Notes under the pieces: model-generated
What the model was told of the DNA's origin: nothing
Databases searched by the model: none
What the model saw: the letters and a program-made list of their open reading frames with translations, nothing else
Shown here: piece after piece, positions 24,795 through 31,829 of the stretch
Numbering within the stretch: position 1 is the stretch's first letter
Layout of the letters: each line of letters opens with the position of its first letter
Source of the DNA: JANMDR01 sp031376425
GTDB lineage: Bacteria; Pseudomonadota; Gammaproteobacteria; Burkholderiales; Usitatibacteraceae
Reading direction: 5' to 3'
NCBI GenBank assembly: GCA_031376425.1
Contig: JANMDR010000228.1
Coordinates: forward strand, 1-40,181
DNA length: 40,181 nucleotides
Translations under genes and position numbers: made by a program

Positions 24795-24960
24795 GCAAGC
24801 AATCAATTTTTAAGTAGGCGAGCAGGCGAGGGGAGTAGTAGCAAACAGGCATTTCTAAAAATAATAGCAAGTGCATTAAGAAGTGCATTAAGCAATGTTC
24901 TAAAAGCAGCAATGCAGCACAAAATTAAAATCGTTTTTTTAAAATTTCAAGGAGTACGAC

Positions 24961-25476
24961 ATGGGATTACTAAGCTTTATGAAAACCGCTGGCCAAAAAC
25001 TATTTGGTCACAAAGAAGCTGAGCAAGCCGCAGTAGCTGCTGCCGCAGCGCCAAGCGATGAGCAATTGCAAGCCACAGCCGCTGCTAATAACGCTGCTGC
25101 TGCATCTGCGATTGTTGATTATATTCGTGCGCAGAATTTAGATGCAAATGCCCTAGATGTCGCCTTTGATGGTGCAACTGCTACCGTGAACGTTTACGGT
25201 GTTGCAGCCGATCAACAAACCAAAGAAAAGATTTTGCTCTGCTGCGGTAACGTCACCGGTGTAGGTCATGTAAATGACCGTATGGAAGTGGAAACGCCTG
25301 CAGATGAATCTGAATATCATGAAGTCGTTAGTGGCGACACGCTCTCAAAAATCGCCAAAGAATATTATGACGATGCCATGAAGTATCCAGTAATTTTTGA
25401 AGCCAATAAGCCAATGTTAAGCCATCCAGACAAAATTTATCCTGGTCAATTATTGCGCATCCCCCCCCTAGAGTAA
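24961..25476 (+). CDS. kbp: BON and LysM domain protein, Kbp/YgaU type
   Basis: 171 residues, close in order and length to E. coli Kbp (YgaU), a cytoplasmic K+-binding protein with a BON domain followed by LysM. The N-terminus MGLLSFMKTAGQKLFG matches the Kbp start. An Ala-rich linker (about 22-50) is longer than usual. BON is about 47-110 (TATVNVYGVAADQQTKEKILL, then GNVTGVGHVNDRMEV) and LysM about 119-167 (HEVVSGDTLSKIAKEYY, then EANKPMLSHPDKIYPGQLL). There is no signal peptide. AAGGAG precedes the ATG. The gene ends in a run of eight C (25461-25468) two codons before the stop. Placement between nrdA and nrdB is unexpected and its functional meaning is not clear. Confidence 0.9.
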   Translation: MGLLSFMKTAGQKLFGHKEAEQAAVAAAAAPSDEQLQATAAANNAAAASAIVDYIRAQNLDANALDVAFDGATATVNVYGVAADQQTKEKILLCCGNVTGVGHVNDRMEVETPADESEYHEVVSGDTLSKIAKEYYDDAMKYPVIFEANKPMLSHPDKIYPGQLLRIPPLE

Positions 25477-25592
25477 AATTCTCGTAACTAATCAAATGCA
25501 CCATGCGCATCTTCAAGGCTCAATGTAAAACCTAAGCTAGAAGATGCGCAAATTTTTTCCAAATAGTCATAAAATTTTGTAGGAGCCTCACC

Positions 25593-26819
25593 ATGTCATT
25601 ATCTTGGGACGACGAAATAGTCACCGCCACACCTCTTGCTACCGAAGCTATTTTTACCAACCCTGCACACGGTGAAGCACCGCCACTAGCACCAACAGTA
25701 CCCTTCAGCGGTGGTCAGCTAGCACCTGCATCCGCTGCGGCTGCTGTAACAAAAGCCATGCCAAAAGCGCCCGCTACCGAAGCCGAAATGGATGCCCGTT
25801 TTCAACGCGTACGTGCCGATGAAAAGCGCGTCATCAATGGCAAATCAGATGTAAACCAACTTGTGCCATTTAAATACAAATGGGCATGGGACAAATACCT
25901 ATCCGGCTGCGCCAATCATTGGATGCCGCAAGAAGTAAACATGACGCGCGATATCGCTACATGGAAAGACCCAAACGGCCTAACTGACGACGAACGTCTA
26001 ATCGTAAAGCGTAACCTAGGCTTTTTTGTTACCGCTGATTCGCTCGCCGCTAACAATATTATTTTAGGCACCTACCGCCATATCACCGCACCTGAATGCC
26101 GCCAATATTTATTGCGCCAAGCTTTTGAAGAAGCCATCCACACTCACGCTTATCAGTACATCACAGAAAGTTTAGGCTTGGATGAGGGCGAAATTTTTAA
26201 CGCCTATAACGAAGTTAAATGTATTCGCGATAAAGATCGTTTTCTAATCCCGTTTATCGATACCTTGGCTGATCCGCACTTTCAAACCGGTACGTTTGAA
26301 AATGACCAAAAACTATTAAAGTCGCTCATTGTATTTAGCTGCATCATGGAAGGCTTGTTCTTCTATGTAGGCTTTGTGCAAATTTTGGCGCTGGGTCGTC
26401 AAAACAAAATGACCGGTGCCGCCGAACAATATCAATATATTTTGCGCGATGAATCCAGCCACTGCAATTTTGGTATTGATCTAGTCAACACCATCAAACT
26501 AGAAAACCCGCAATTGTGGACAGCAGAATTTAAGAAAGAAATAGAAGGCCTATTCCGCAAAGGCGTAGAACTAGAATATGCCTACGCTGAAGACACCATG
26601 CCACGCGGCGTGCTCGGCCTAAACGCGCCCATGTTTAAAGAATACCTACGCTTCGTAGCCAACCGTCGCGCCCAGCAAATCGGCCTAGACGTACTCTACC
26701 CCGGTGCCACCAACCCATTCCCATGGATGAGTGAGTTGATCGACTTGAAGAAAGAGAAAAACTTCTTTGAAACCCGAGTGATCGAGTATCAAACGGGGGG
26801 GGCGTTGAGCTGGGATTGA
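25593..26819 (+). CDS. nrdB: Class Ia ribonucleoside-diphosphate reductase, small (beta) subunit
   Basis: 408 residues; houses the diiron-tyrosyl radical cofactor for NrdA. Ligands keep E. coli spacing: Asp149, Glu180, His183 (FEEAIHTHAY), Glu253 (CIMEGLFFY), Glu287 and His290 (RDESSHCNF). Radical Tyr187 is four residues after His183, as Tyr122 in E. coli, so it is a tyrosyl-radical class Ia enzyme and not a Tyr-less variant. An N-terminal Pro/Ala extension of about 85 residues precedes the ferritin-like core. GTAGGAG precedes the ATG. It ends with the usual hydrophobic/acidic tail that binds alpha (GGALSWD). A G8 tract lies close to the stop (26795-26802). Confidence 0.97.
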   Translation: MSLSWDDEIVTATPLATEAIFTNPAHGEAPPLAPTVPFSGGQLAPASAAAAVTKAMPKAPATEAEMDARFQRVRADEKRVINGKSDVNQLVPFKYKWAWDKYLSGCANHWMPQEVNMTRDIATWKDPNGLTDDERLIVKRNLGFFVTADSLAANNIILGTYRHITAPECRQYLLRQAFEEAIHTHAYQYITESLGLDEGEIFNAYNEVKCIRDKDRFLIPFIDTLADPHFQTGTFENDQKLLKSLIVFSCIMEGLFFYVGFVQILALGRQNKMTGAAEQYQYILRDESSHCNFGIDLVNTIKLENPQLWTAEFKKEIEGLFRKGVELEYAYAEDTMPRGVLGLNAPMFKEYLRFVANRRAQQIGLDVLYPGATNPFPWMSELIDLKKEKNFFETRVIEYQTGGALSWD

Positions 26820-26965
26820 TTAGAGTCCACAGCTTTGAGTAGCGTAAGTGAACAGTAGCTAGCATTGTGCAATGGTTGTAAATCCCCTAACGCGCTAAAT
26901 CGTGTGTGGTACTACATTTGTCTGAAAATAAACTTTTAGCGCATTTAATTCTATGGAAAGTTGCT

Positions 26966-27520
26966 ATGAAATTTACATTGTTAATACCCCTTTTGTTGGT
27001 GAGTTTGCTCGTCGGTTGCTCGACACCAACGCCCGCCTATAAAGTTTCAATCCCTAATATCCAAACTTTAAAAAATAATAATTCGGCCAATATAGGCGTT
27101 GGCGATTTTTCAGCGCAATCAACAGCTAACGATTCTTCGATAGTCGTGCGAGCAAGTTCAATGGTTTCTTCGAAGGGAACTTTTGCTAGCTATGTGCAAG
27201 ATGCTTTAACGCAGGAACTAATTGATGCAAAGTTGTTTGATCCGAAGTCAAATATACAGGTTACTGCGATCTTGATTAAAAATAATATCAGTGCCGCGAG
27301 TTTGGTAACAAATTCGGCCGAAATTGAGGCTAGATTCGTAGTAAAGCGCGACGGAAATATTGTTTTTGATAAAGCCAAGTATGCGCAAACACAATGGGAT
27401 TCCTCCTTTCTGGGAGCTGTAGCGATTCCTCGGGCGCGTGAGAATTATCCAGGTGTAGTTGCCGAGCTGTTTAAGGTGCTATACGCGGATGAGGCTTTCC
27501 TAACAGCGATTAAAAAATAA
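26966..27520 (+). CDS. Small lipoprotein of unknown function
   Basis: 184 residues from the ATG at 26966 (GGAAAG upstream). The leader MKFTLLIPLLLVSLLVGC ends in a lipobox LVGC, so Cys18 is lipidated and the protein is membrane-attached in the envelope. The mature part has a beta strand-rich look (SANIGVGDFSAQS; QVTAILIKNNIS; IEARFVVKRDGNIVFDKAK) resembling outer-membrane lipoproteins that assemble rings or oligomers, but no family is recognised. Another lipoprotein gene follows 25 bp later, so the two probably work together. Confidence 0.8.
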   Translation: MKFTLLIPLLLVSLLVGCSTPTPAYKVSIPNIQTLKNNNSANIGVGDFSAQSTANDSSIVVRASSMVSSKGTFASYVQDALTQELIDAKLFDPKSNIQVTAILIKNNISAASLVTNSAEIEARFVVKRDGNIVFDKAKYAQTQWDSSFLGAVAIPRARENYPGVVAELFKVLYADEAFLTAIKK

Positions 27521-27545
27521 TTAGTCAAATTAAGGAATTTATATT

Positions 27546-28130
27546 ATGCAAAAGATATTGATCGCAATACTGTTGGCCGCTAGTCTGCTAGTTTTAAACG
27601 GGTGTGCTCACACGATAGGTATTTCTCCCGATGTAAGTAAGCTACCGACGGCAAGTCCTAACATTTCGGCCAACAAGGTGGGTTATTACATTAGCGATGC
27701 TGACAGAAATCGCAAGTTGGTCACTCCTGGTGGTGGAGGTGATAGCGTTGAGCATTCGCCATATAGAGATTTAGAATCAGGGTTTTATAGAGTACTCAGT
27801 AATGTCTTCGCAAGCGTAGATCAACTTAAATCTGAAAATGAATCAGCTTTTTTGATTAGTAAAAACATAAAATATATTTTGCGCCCAACAATTTCAGTAA
27901 CGTCCTCTTCTTCAAGTGTGTTGACTTGGCCGCCCACTGACTTTGGTATTATTATCGACGTTACGGCAAGCGATGTTACGGGGAAAGTTGTTTGGCAAGA
28001 TCGGGTATCAGGAAACGGTAAGGCGGAATTTTCCGAATTTAAGAATGATTTCGCCTTATCAGCAAAACGAGCGGCCGAAGCTGTGTTGAGCGCACTGCAG
28101 TTAAAATTAGAAGCTTCTCCATTGAAGTAG
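27546..28130 (+). CDS. Second small lipoprotein, co-transcribed
   Basis: 194 residues; leader MQKILIAILLAASLLVLNGC with lipobox LNGC (Cys20). The mature part begins AHTIGISPDVSKLP and contains KVGYYISDADRNRKLVTPGGGGD, then strand-rich sequence ending with VWQDRVSGNGKAEFSEF and a C-terminal helix (KRAAEAVLSALQLKLEA). AAGGAATT precedes the ATG, and the gap from the first lipoprotein is only 25 bp, so they form a two-gene unit. The layout suggests a pair of interacting envelope lipoproteins. The function is not recognised. Confidence 0.8.
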   Translation: MQKILIAILLAASLLVLNGCAHTIGISPDVSKLPTASPNISANKVGYYISDADRNRKLVTPGGGGDSVEHSPYRDLESGFYRVLSNVFASVDQLKSENESAFLISKNIKYILRPTISVTSSSSSVLTWPPTDFGIIIDVTASDVTGKVVWQDRVSGNGKAEFSEFKNDFALSAKRAAEAVLSALQLKLEASPLK

Positions 28131-28158
28131 TTAAGGTCAGTTGCGGTAATAAATTTCT

Positions 28159-28193
28159 GATTGTCCTCATCTGGTGATTTTGCGCTGACAATC
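28159..28193 (+). repeat. Inverted repeat after the lipoprotein pair
   Basis: GATTGTC (28159-28165) and GACAATC (28187-28193) are perfect arms with a 21-base loop. They are extended by AATTT and AAATT beyond short mismatches. No T-run follows, so it is at most a weak terminator. Confidence 0.35.
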
Positions 28194-28264
28194 AAATTAA
28201 GTCATTGGATTGGGCGCATTTTTAAGCAGTGATCCGATGAGGTTGCGAATCATGCTTTTCAGCA

Positions 28265-28293
28265 TTGACTGGGCATGTAAATTGTCATAACAT
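28265..28293 (+). promoter_or_regulatory. Promoter of the toxin-antitoxin operon
   Basis: TTGACT (28265-28270) and TAACAT (28288-28293), spacer 17 bp, lie 30 bp upstream of the antitoxin ATG. TTGT and ACAA flank the -10 (28283-28298), a possible site for antitoxin autoregulation. Confidence 0.5.
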
Positions 28294-28322
28294 ACAAGCA
28301 GTTGAATTATGTAGGGGCTGTT

Positions 28323-28583
28323 ATGTCAATTCACACCATCTCAAGCCGAGATTTTACTCGCGATGTATCTGCTGCAAAACGCGCCGCAATCGATGGGCCT
28401 GTGTTCATCACTGACCGCGGCCGCCCAGCTTTTGCTTTGCTGCAGATTGATGATTATTACCGCATTGTCGGGCAGGGTGAAAAGTCGCTCCTAACAATCA
28501 TGGACGGCATTCCCGGTGGTGGGGAGATTGATTTTGATCCGCCGCGCTTGCAAATCCAAAGTCGACCCGTTGCGTTTGATTAA
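28323..28583 (+). CDS. Phd/YefM-type antitoxin
   Basis: 86 residues from the ATG at 28323; an upstream in-frame start at 28302 is less likely. The N-terminal half ISSRDFTRDVSAAKRAA, then GPVFITDRGRPAFALLQI, is the Phd/YefM DNA-binding fold; the C-terminal tail is probably the disordered toxin-binding part. It precedes a PIN-domain toxin by 14 bp, in the usual antitoxin-first order. Phd-type antitoxins are often paired with PIN toxins in proteobacteria. It should neutralise the toxin and repress its own promoter. Confidence 0.9.
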   Translation: MSIHTISSRDFTRDVSAAKRAAIDGPVFITDRGRPAFALLQIDDYYRIVGQGEKSLLTIMDGIPGGGEIDFDPPRLQIQSRPVAFD

Positions 28584-28597
28584 GCACCGCGCCCATT

Positions 28598-29011
28598 ATG
28601 TACATTTTGGACACCAACGTAATTTCTGAGTTGCGCCAAGGTAAGGCGAATCAATCGCCTGCAGTGCGTGCGTGGGCAGCGCAGCAATTAGAGGCTACAC
28701 TTTTTATAACAGCAGTGACTGTGCTCGAATTGGAAAGAGGTATTCGAGCGCTAGAGCGTCGTGAGCCACCGCAAGGTGGTGCGCTGCGAGCGTGGTTGAT
28801 TGGTGTTAGAGCCGCATTTGCTGGGCGCATATTGCCCTTCACTGAAAATACGGCAGTCATGTGCGGTGGCCTTCGGGTGCCTCACCAATTTGCTGAATGC
28901 GATGCGATGATAGCCGCGTCAGCGCTAGAGCACAGATTTACAGTCGTGACGCGTAACACATCAGATTTTGTACATACGGGTGTGCCGACACTTAACCCGT
29001 GGTTGCCCTAA
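28598..29011 (+). CDS. PIN-domain ribonuclease toxin (VapC/FitB type)
   Basis: 137 residues with the PIN acidic site: Asp5 (YILDTNVISELR), Glu44 (TVLELERG), Asp102 (ECDAMIAASAL) and Asp123 (TRNTSDF). The start LDTNVISELR is characteristic of FitB-like members. VapC toxins cleave tRNA or rRNA when released from the antitoxin. It follows the Phd-type antitoxin directly. All acidic residues are retained, so the toxin is probably active. Confidence 0.93.
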   Translation: MYILDTNVISELRQGKANQSPAVRAWAAQQLEATLFITAVTVLELERGIRALERREPPQGGALRAWLIGVRAAFAGRILPFTENTAVMCGGLRVPHQFAECDAMIAASALEHRFTVVTRNTSDFVHTGVPTLNPWLP

Positions 29012-29041
29012 AATAGTTTGCTCCGTCAGCGAGAAAATTCT

Positions 29042-29200
29042 ATGAAAAAGCTAAATGATGAAATGCGGCCTGAGTATAAAGTGGCCGATTTTGTAAAGTT
29101 GGAACGCGGAAAGTTTTATTTAGAAGTCGCCAAAGGTGCCGCAGTAGTTCTTCTTCAGCCTGCAGTCGCAAAGCCTATTAATAAACGCACGACCACTTAA
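29042..29200 (+). CDS. Small TA-associated protein of 52 residues
   Basis: ATG at 29042; MKKLNDEMRPEYKVADFVKL, then RGKFYLEVAKGAAVVLL. The pattern (N-D-E-M-R-P-E-Y, then R-G-K-F-Y) recurs in small proteins found alone or next to toxin genes and thought to be antitoxin-like. It lies 30 bp after the PIN toxin and before a terminator, so it is the third gene of this unit. It may be an unrelated solitary antitoxin or a modulator of the PIN pair. Confidence 0.75.
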   Translation: MKKLNDEMRPEYKVADFVKLERGKFYLEVAKGAAVVLLQPAVAKPINKRTTT

Positions 29201-29213
29201 GCTGATTAACCAA

Positions 29214-29241
29214 TGCCTAGATCGGATTAGGCACTTTTTTT
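29214..29241 (+). terminator. Terminator of the toxin-antitoxin unit
   Basis: TGCCTA (29214-29219) pairs with TAGGCA (29228-29233), followed by a C and seven T. Confidence 0.85.
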
Positions 29242-29285
29242 GTACTGCAAACCGACAAAGACTTCTATCGGCATATCCAATAAAT

Positions 29286-29315
29286 TTGACACCCCCACCC
29301 CAATCCTCCTAAAAT
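29286..29315 (+). promoter_or_regulatory. Strong sigma-70 promoter of the chromate-resistance operon
   Basis: Perfect -35 TTGACA (29286-29291) and -10 TAAAAT (29110-offset corrected: 29310-29315), spacer 18 bp. The start would be near 29322, giving a leader of about 105 nt with several hairpins. Confidence 0.8.
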
Positions 29316-29346
29316 ACCTTTCTCGGGAACCACAGACTCCCGTTGC

Positions 29347-29373
29347 AATAAGGTTGAAACTGCAAACCTTATT
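29347..29373 (+). promoter_or_regulatory. Perfect inverted repeat in the chrB leader
   Basis: AATAAGGTT (29347-29355) and AACCTTATT (29365-29373) are perfect 9-bp arms with a 9-base loop. They lie about 25 bp after the predicted start. They may be an operator just downstream of the promoter or an RNA hairpin in the leader. Confidence 0.7.
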
Positions 29374-29380
29374 TCCCCAA

Positions 29381-29438
29381 GACGGTGTCCCGTCCAAGTT
29401 CTGTTTTACTACTTTTGAGGATTTCTCATGGACACCGT
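29381..29438 (+). promoter_or_regulatory. Alternative-hairpin element covering the chrB translation start
   Basis: ACGGTGTCC (29382-29390) is perfectly complementary to GGACACCGT (29430-29438), which spans the last base of the ATG and codons 2-4; the ribosome site GAGGA (29417-29421) lies in the loop. The same left segment can instead form a local hairpin GACGG (29381-29385) with CCGTC (29390-29394). The two structures exclude each other, which is the layout of a translational switch. No known riboswitch class is recognised. Confidence 0.45.
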
Positions 29439-30321
29439 TCGACCAAAGATTGTTTCAACTCCCTCCGCTAATCTCCCCCGTACCACCACCGCCCAAGCCT
29501 TGCGTGCCACGCTTGGCCGTGCTGCACATCCGCTAGTTATTGACGTGCGGCGCATCGAAGCTTTTAGTAAGGCCACGCACTTAATCGCAGGGGCTACTTG
29601 GCGTAACCCTTTTGATGTGTTGACTTGGTGTAAGTATCTGCCGCGTCACGTAGCAATAGTGGTTTATTGCGTGCACGGGTTTGAAATTAGTAAAAATGTG
29701 GCGGCGGCATTAGCTGAGGAAGGCCTAAATGCGGCTACCTTGGAGGGGGGTATTGCCGCTTGGGAAGCGATTAGTGCGCCGCTGATAGCCAAAATGGCAC
29801 CACTACCCGATGCTAAAATGGCCGCGCCACTTATTCCGTCCGCCATCAACGCGCCTAGCACTTGGGTTACGCGGGCGCGGCCAAAGATTGACCGCATAGC
29901 CTGCCCGTGGCTCATTCGGCGCTTTATAGACCCCTTGGCTGACTTCGTATACGTGCCTGCAAACGAGGTGCAGGCCTACGCCGCGCGCACGGGTGCCATC
30001 GCCTACGACGTGCCTGGTGTAATATTTACCCATCGTGGCGAAATGTGCAGCTTTGATGCGCTAATGCAAGATTTTGATTTGCAAGATGCGTCGCTAAATG
30101 CGTTGGCAAAAATTGTGCGCGGTGCTGATACGGGGCAGCCAGAACTCACTGCGCAGTCACCGGGATTATTGGCATTGTCGCTAGGCTTATCGCAACTTTA
30201 TGAGGATGATCACACCATGCTTAATTTTGGCATGATTGCCTACGATGCCTATTACGCATGGCTGCAAAGTGCGCAGGCTGAAGTCCATAATGCCGACTTG
30301 TTTAACAAGGCTAAAGCGTGA
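29428..30321 (+). CDS. chrB: Chromate resistance protein: rhodanese domain fused to ChrB C-terminal domain
   Basis: 297 residues. The N-terminal part (about 18-118) is rhodanese-like (VIDVRRIEAF, HLIAGATWRNPF) with catalytic-position Cys81 in VVYCVHGFE. After a linker, the ChrB C-terminal domain (about 145-290) shows RARPKIDRIACPWLIRRFIDP, FVYVPANEV and FTHRGEMCSFD. ChrB-type proteins accompany ChrA and are involved in chromate sensing or resistance; here the usual N-terminal ChrB domain is replaced by rhodanese. GAGGA is six bases before the ATG. It overlaps chrA (TGATG), so both are made together. There is no signal peptide, so it is cytoplasmic. Whether it senses chromate or acts enzymatically cannot be told. 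Confidence 0.88.
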   Translation: MDTVRPKIVSTPSANLPRTTTAQALRATLGRAAHPLVIDVRRIEAFSKATHLIAGATWRNPFDVLTWCKYLPRHVAIVVYCVHGFEISKNVAAALAEEGLNAATLEGGIAAWEAISAPLIAKMAPLPDAKMAAPLIPSAINAPSTWVTRARPKIDRIACPWLIRRFIDPLADFVYVPANEVQAYAARTGAIAYDVPGVIFTHRGEMCSFDALMQDFDLQDASLNALAKIVRGADTGQPELTAQSPGLLALSLGLSQLYEDDHTMLNFGMIAYDAYYAWLQSAQAEVHNADLFNKAKA

Positions 30322-31685
30322 TGGGCGCTATTAGCTTTACTGCTGCCCTCAAGTTTTGGTTCAAGCTTGGCTTCATTAGTTTTGGGGGGCCGGCTGGGCA
30401 AATTGCCATCATGCATAAAGAGTTGGTGGAATCTAAGCGTTGGATATCGGAGAAGCGGTTTCTACATGCGCTCAATTACTGCATGGTGCTGCCGGGGCCA
30501 GAGGCGCAGCAGCTTGCCACTTATATCGGTTGGTTGATGCATGGCACCAAGGGCGGTATAGCAGCGGGGGTATTATTTGTGTTGCCCTCGCTGTTTATTT
30601 TAATTGCGCTGAGTTGGATTTATTTGGCGTTTGGTCAAGTGCCGATTGTGGCGGGTTTACTTTACGGTATCAAACCCGCAGTCACGGCTATTGTGCTGCA
30701 CGCCGCGTGGCGCATTGGCGGGCGGGTGATGAAAAATTGGCTGCTGATTGGCATCGCAGTAATCGCCTTCGTGGCAATTTTTTTCTTCCAATTGCCTTTC
30801 CCCGCCATCATTTTAGGTGCCGCCTTATTGGGTGTGTTGGGTGGCAAGTACGCGCCGGATAAATTCTCGCTTGGGGGGGCGCATCCAGCAGCAGAGAAAG
30901 CTCAAGCCAACGCCACCTACTTCATAGATGACACCACACCCACGCCGCCGCACGCAATTTATCGAACCTCGCGTTTGGTTTTGTTTGCGGCTGTGGGAAT
31001 TGGTTTGTGGGCCGCCGTTATGGGGCTACTTGCTGCGCGGACTGGCATGGATAGCACGCTTACGCAAATGGGCTGGTTTTTTACCAAGGCGGCCATGCTC
31101 ACCTTTGGCGGTGCCTATGCCGTGTTGCCCTACGTGTATCAGGGCGGGGTAGATCATTATCAGTGGCTGAGCGCCACGCAAATGATTGATGGCCTCGCGT
31201 TGGGCGAAACCACACCGGGGCCGCTAATTATGGTGGTGGCATTTGTGGGTTTTGTGGGCGGGTGGACGAAGCAAATTTTAGGCCCTGATGCATTATTTTT
31301 GGCGGGCACCTTGGCCGCTTGCGTTGTCACCTTCGTCACGTTTTTGCCCTCTTTTTTGTTTATCTTAATCGGCGGGCCAATTATTGAAACCACTCACGGT
31401 AAATTGAAATTTACCGCGCCGCTCACCGCGATTACGGCGGCAGTGGTAGGCGTTATTATGAACCTCGCCTTGTTTTTTGCGTGGCATGTATGGTGGCCCA
31501 ATGCGGGTAAAGCCATAACCGGAGACGCCCAATTATCCGGTATTTTCGCTGGAGGGTTTGAATGGTTTGCGGCGGTGCTTACCGTTCTGGCAGCCATAGC
31601 GCTGTTCCGTTTTAAAGTTGGCGTAATGACGGTGATTGCGCTTTGTGCTGGTGCTGGTGTTTTGCGTAGCTTGATGTTCAATTAA
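30321..31685 (+). CDS. chrA: Chromate efflux transporter ChrA
   Basis: Long-chain CHR family membrane protein of 454 residues that expels chromate. It has two homologous halves. The first starts FWFKLGFISFGGPAGQIAIMH with YCMVLPGPEAQQLATYIG; the second contains FFTKAAMLTFGGAYAVLPYVYQ and GLALGETTPGPLIMVVAFVGF. Both GGP/GG and PGP motifs of the family are present. About ten hydrophobic segments are visible, placing it in the inner membrane. The ATG at 30321 overlaps the chrB stop (TGATG); a GTG one codon earlier is possible. The context of a rhodanese-ChrB protein upstream supports chromate as substrate, though sulfate-like oxyanions cannot be excluded. Confidence 0.95.
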   Translation: MGAISFTAALKFWFKLGFISFGGPAGQIAIMHKELVESKRWISEKRFLHALNYCMVLPGPEAQQLATYIGWLMHGTKGGIAAGVLFVLPSLFILIALSWIYLAFGQVPIVAGLLYGIKPAVTAIVLHAAWRIGGRVMKNWLLIGIAVIAFVAIFFFQLPFPAIILGAALLGVLGGKYAPDKFSLGGAHPAAEKAQANATYFIDDTTPTPPHAIYRTSRLVLFAAVGIGLWAAVMGLLAARTGMDSTLTQMGWFFTKAAMLTFGGAYAVLPYVYQGGVDHYQWLSATQMIDGLALGETTPGPLIMVVAFVGFVGGWTKQILGPDALFLAGTLAACVVTFVTFLPSFLFILIGGPIIETTHGKLKFTAPLTAITAAVVGVIMNLALFFAWHVWWPNAGKAITGDAQLSGIFAGGFEWFAAVLTVLAAIALFRFKVGVMTVIALCAGAGVLRSLMFN

Positions 31686-31752
31686 AGCGGCGTTCGTAGG
31701 TGGCTTTACATAATTTCATATCACCGCATTAATTGCAGCCGCACTTTGTTGT

Positions 31753-31804
31753 ATGCTGTTACATAAATCAGTTTCATTAGGGGGGGAACTGATAAAAACA
31801 GCAT
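31753..31804 (+). promoter_or_regulatory. Nested inverted repeat with G7 loop upstream of the TonB-YfiR-GGDEF/EAL operon
   Basis: Outer arms ATGCTGTT (31753-31760) and AACAGCAT (31797-31804) and inner arms ATCAGTT (31767-31773) and AACTGAT (31787-31793) are all perfect: 15 pairs with a 6/3-base internal loop. The apical loop TCATTAGGGGGGG holds a G7 tract. It lies 25 bp before the receptor ATG. It could be a leader RNA structure or a composite operator; the G7 run is a slippage-prone tract. Confidence 0.6.
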
Positions 31805-31829
31805 TATCATATTTCGCGAAAGCGGCAGC

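Noticed and set aside
31753..31804. c-di-GMP (GEMM) riboswitch
   Set aside because: Attractive given the downstream operon, but the conserved GEMM core and tetraloop-receptor sequences are not present.
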